Assembly: GCA_003647385.1 (NCBI GenBank)
Contig: QMMT01000132.1
Location: 1 to 6,393, forward strand
DNA from: Deltaproteobacteria bacterium
GTDB lineage: Bacteria > Desulfobacterota > Desulfobacteria > Desulfobacterales > Desulfobacteraceae
Direction of reading: 5' to 3'
Length of the DNA: 6,393 nt
In this document: piece after piece, positions 4,653-6,393 of the stretch
Numbering within the stretch: the stretch's first letter is position 1
Layout of the letters: each line of letters begins with the position of its first letter
Translations under genes and position numbers: made by a program
The notes under the pieces: generated by a model
Seen by the model: only the letters and a program-made list of their open reading frames with translations
The model's database searches: none
Told to the model about the DNA's origin: nothing

Positions 4653-5345
4653 ATGATTCTTGAAATGACTCGGCCTGTTCAGGGCGGATTAAGGCAGGAA
4701 AGAAAATTAGAAGCCGTATCAAACAACCTTGCCAATGCAGATACAACCGGGTTTAAGAAGGATACCATCAGTTTTGATGCGAAATTTAAAGCACAGATCA
4801 ATAAAGATTTTTCACAAGGCGCCATACAGACAACCGGTAATCCGCTCGATGTTGCTCTTTCAGGAGAAGGTTTTTTCAAAATAGAGACGCAGGAGGGTAT
4901 CCGGTATACCCGGAACGGGAATTTTACCCGGGATATGAACAGCCTTCTGGTTGATCAGAATGGTAACCCTGTAATGGGGCAGGGTGGGGCTATTGTCATT
5001 GATGATGATGATATTGAAGAAGGGTTGTCAATCAATCAAAGCGGTGAAATTATCCTTTCCGGAGAAATCGTTGGTACGCTTGATATCGTTACTTTTAAAG
5101 AATTAAACAAACTGGAAAGGGATGGAAACAACTTATTGTCTTACAAAGGAAACACCACGGATGAGATTCAAGTGGAACTGCCAATCGTACAGCACAGGAG
5201 TATTGAAAAATCAAATATTAAGGTTGTCGATGAAATGGTACGCATGATTGATTACCACAGGATGTTTGAAACATTTACAAAATCCATGATGACGTTTGAC
5301 GAAATTGACGGTAAAGCAATTAATGATGTTGGAAAACTCAGATAA
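4653..5345 (+). CDS. flgF: Flagellar proximal rod protein FlgF
   Basis: FlgF forms part of the rod that crosses the periplasm. From ATG 4653 the protein has 230 residues, within the usual FlgF range. Its N-terminus shows the rod/hook family signature 'NNLANADTTGFKKD' (24-37). Next come 'GNPLDVALSGEGFF' (62-75), the 'YTRNGNF' strand (85-91), and the C-terminal helix with 'SNIKVVDEMVRMIDYHRMFE' (187-206). These N- and C-terminal helices form the coiled-coil core of rod subunits. An in-frame ATG at 4557 would add 32 residues (MFFLSLLLQKFLW...). It is rejected because the sigma-54 promoter lies inside that extension and family members begin near 'MILEMTRPVQGGL'. FlgF vs FlgG is decided by its shorter length, its position before flgG, and the lack of the FlgG insertion. 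It has no signal peptide, as expected for a substrate of the flagellar export apparatus. Confidence 0.93.
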   Translation: MILEMTRPVQGGLRQERKLEAVSNNLANADTTGFKKDTISFDAKFKAQINKDFSQGAIQTTGNPLDVALSGEGFFKIETQEGIRYTRNGNFTRDMNSLLVDQNGNPVMGQGGAIVIDDDDIEEGLSINQSGEIILSGEIVGTLDIVTFKELNKLERDGNNLLSYKGNTTDEIQVELPIVQHRSIEKSNIKVVDEMVRMIDYHRMFETFTKSMMTFDEIDGKAINDVGKLR

Positions 5346-5363
5346 AATAATGGGAGATAATTT

Positions 5364-6146
5364 ATGATACGATCACTCTGGTCATCAGCAACAGGCATGA
5401 ACGCACAAGAGATGCAAACAGGTGTTATTGCCAATAACCTGGCCAATGTCAGCACCACCGGGTTTAAAAAATCCAGAGCAAATTTTGAAGACCTCATGTA
5501 CCTGACCATGCAGGTTGCCGGCCAGACTACTCCGGGGGGCGGACAGGTCCCGACGGGGATACAGCTTGGTATGGGGGTGAAACCCACCAGTGTACAAAAG
5601 CTGTTCACCCAGGGAGATTTTATCCAGACCGATAATCAACTGGATATGGCAATCCAGGGGAGAGGTTTTTTTAAAGTGCTGCACAATGATGAAGATTTAT
5701 ATACCAGGGCAGGTAACTTTACCCTGGATAGTGATGGCTATATAACCACCCCATCGGGTGATCGACTGCAACCCGAAATAACCATACCTGATGATACCTT
5801 GATCATTACACTCCAGAATGATGGAACAATGACGTTTTATGGTGCTGATGAGGCTATTCTCGGGGAGGACAATGTTTTAATCAGCACATTTGTCAACGAT
5901 GCCGGTCTTTTTGCCGTGGGGAATAATCTTTTCAGACAAACAGAGGGTTCAGGTGATGCAACAGAAAGAACACCCGGAGAAGATGGCGCCGGTACTACGA
6001 TCAATAATTTTCTTGAAGGTTCCAATGTCAATGTCGTTGAAGAAATGGTTGCAATGATTGCAGCCCAAAGAGCCTATGAATCAAATTCAAAATCAATTCA
6101 GACTGCTGACAGTATGCTCAGCACTGCCAATGGATTGAAAAGATAA
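5364..6146 (+). CDS. flgG: Flagellar distal rod protein FlgG
   Basis: FlgG builds the distal rod, the drive shaft under the P and L rings. The 260-residue length is typical for the family. Seen in the sequence: N-terminal 'MIRSLWSSATGMNAQE', the signature 'ANNLANVSTTGFKKSRANFEDL' region (23-44), and the FlgG-specific insertion around residues 46-72 ('TPGGGQVPTGIQLGMGV'), which stiffens the rod relative to the hook. Further along are 'QGDFIQTDNQLDMAIQGRGFF' (83-103) and the C-terminal helix 'SNVNVVEEMVAMIAAQRAYE' (220-239), ending 'MLSTANGLKR'. GGGAG (5352-5356) is a good ribosome site 7 nt before ATG. The gene follows flgF by 18 nt and precedes flgA by 9 nt, so the three are surely co-transcribed. 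Confidence 0.97.
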   Translation: MIRSLWSSATGMNAQEMQTGVIANNLANVSTTGFKKSRANFEDLMYLTMQVAGQTTPGGGQVPTGIQLGMGVKPTSVQKLFTQGDFIQTDNQLDMAIQGRGFFKVLHNDEDLYTRAGNFTLDSDGYITTPSGDRLQPEITIPDDTLIITLQNDGTMTFYGADEAILGEDNVLISTFVNDAGLFAVGNNLFRQTEGSGDATERTPGEDGAGTTINNFLEGSNVNVVEEMVAMIAAQRAYESNSKSIQTADSMLSTANGLKR

Positions 6147-6155
6147 CTAACGGAT

Positions 6156-6393
6156 ATGTTTCTTACAAAATTAAAAAATAAATCAATCTTTCTTTTAATT
6201 GCCGGGATTATGGTTGTCCAGCAAGTCGGGCTAAATGACCTTTTTGCAAAAGATAACCCGAAACTTGATAACAGCATAACAATCGTTATTAATGAAACAA
6301 GCCTTGTTAAGCAGGCCCATGTATATTTAGGTGATATATCAAACATAATTGCCAATGGGTTCTTAAAAGAGGCTCTGGAGAAGATAGACTTTG
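6156..6393 (+). CDS. flgA: FlgA, P-ring assembly chaperone (5' part, runs off window)
   Basis: FlgA is a periplasmic chaperone that helps FlgI build the P ring around the rod. Only the first 79 codons are present. Residues 1-31 form a Sec signal peptide: a Lys-rich start (MFLTKLKNK), a hydrophobic core (about 11-26), and a probable cleavage after 'LFA' (29-31). The mature start 'DNSITIVINETSLV', then 'VYLGDIS' and 'LKEALEKIDF', fits the N-terminal FlgA layout, in which a strand is followed by 'V.LGDIA' and a helix. The start is 9 nt after flgG. The ribosome site is weak (CGGAT region) and coupling to flgG is likely. Genomic order flgF-flgG-flgA, usually followed by flgH and flgI, supports the call. 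No frame disruption is seen within the window. Confidence 0.82.
   Translation, partial: MFLTKLKNKSIFLLIAGIMVVQQVGLNDLFAKDNPKLDNSITIVINETSLVKQAHVYLGDISNIIANGFLKEALEKIDF

Noticed and set aside
5307..5324. 'FDEIDGKAI' in the FlgF C-terminus looks like the EIDAL motif
   Set aside because: It lacks the Ser-Gln and the Leu-Leu, belongs to the C-terminal helix of a rod subunit, and would sit outside the cytoplasm after export.
1..6393. CRISPR array, tRNA, rRNA, insertion sequence or att site
   Set aside because: I saw no spaced short repeats, no tRNA cloverleaf or rRNA-like segments, and no transposase or terminal inverted repeats. The repeats found are coding repeats within one gene.

Overview
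The window is a flagellar gene cluster from a motile Gram-negative bacterium. I infer a Desulfobacterales-type deltaproteobacterium (Desulfobacter, Desulfobacula or a relative). The grounds are the moderate-to-low GC content, the flgF-flgG-flgA order, a small run of FliL-like, DUF2802-like, FliK-like and FlhB-tail-like genes, and a sigma-54 promoter. This taxonomic call rests on gene content and style only.

Left block (1-3897, plus strand) is one tightly packed operon of five genes. First is a 563-residue FliL-like membrane protein whose cytoplasmic part carries seven FliM-type 'SQxxIDxLL' motifs. It is followed by a small Gln/Lys-rich protein (99 aa), a single-pass DUF2802-like coiled-coil protein (184 aa), a FliK-type hook-length control protein (353 aa), and a stand-alone FlhB C-terminal-like protein (FhlB type, 91 aa). 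Genes 2/3 and 3/4 overlap by ATGA, and the other gaps are 6-14 nt. The theme is hook length, export switching and the motor.

Middle (3898-4652) is non-flagellar or regulatory. After a 103-nt gap with two abutting palindromes comes a minus-strand gene for a 68-aa two-CxxC zinc-ribbon protein, resembling phage Mu Com. An AT-rich intergenic stretch of about 445 nt follows, ending in a well-formed sigma-54 promoter (4593-4608) with a palindrome just upstream.

Right block (4653-6393, plus strand) is a rod/P-ring operon: flgF (230 aa, start revised to 4653), flgG (260 aa) and the 5' part of flgA, which runs off the window and has a signal peptide. FlgF and FlgG build the rod; FlgA is the periplasmic chaperone for P-ring assembly.

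The most unusual item is the first gene. It fuses an array of what look like CheY-P docking peptides, normally a single copy at the FliM N-terminus, to a stator-associated FliL-like membrane domain. If the motifs work as in FliM, this would be a multivalent CheY-P receptor at the stator side of the motor. I do not know of a described system of this kind, and the function is inferred from motif similarity alone.
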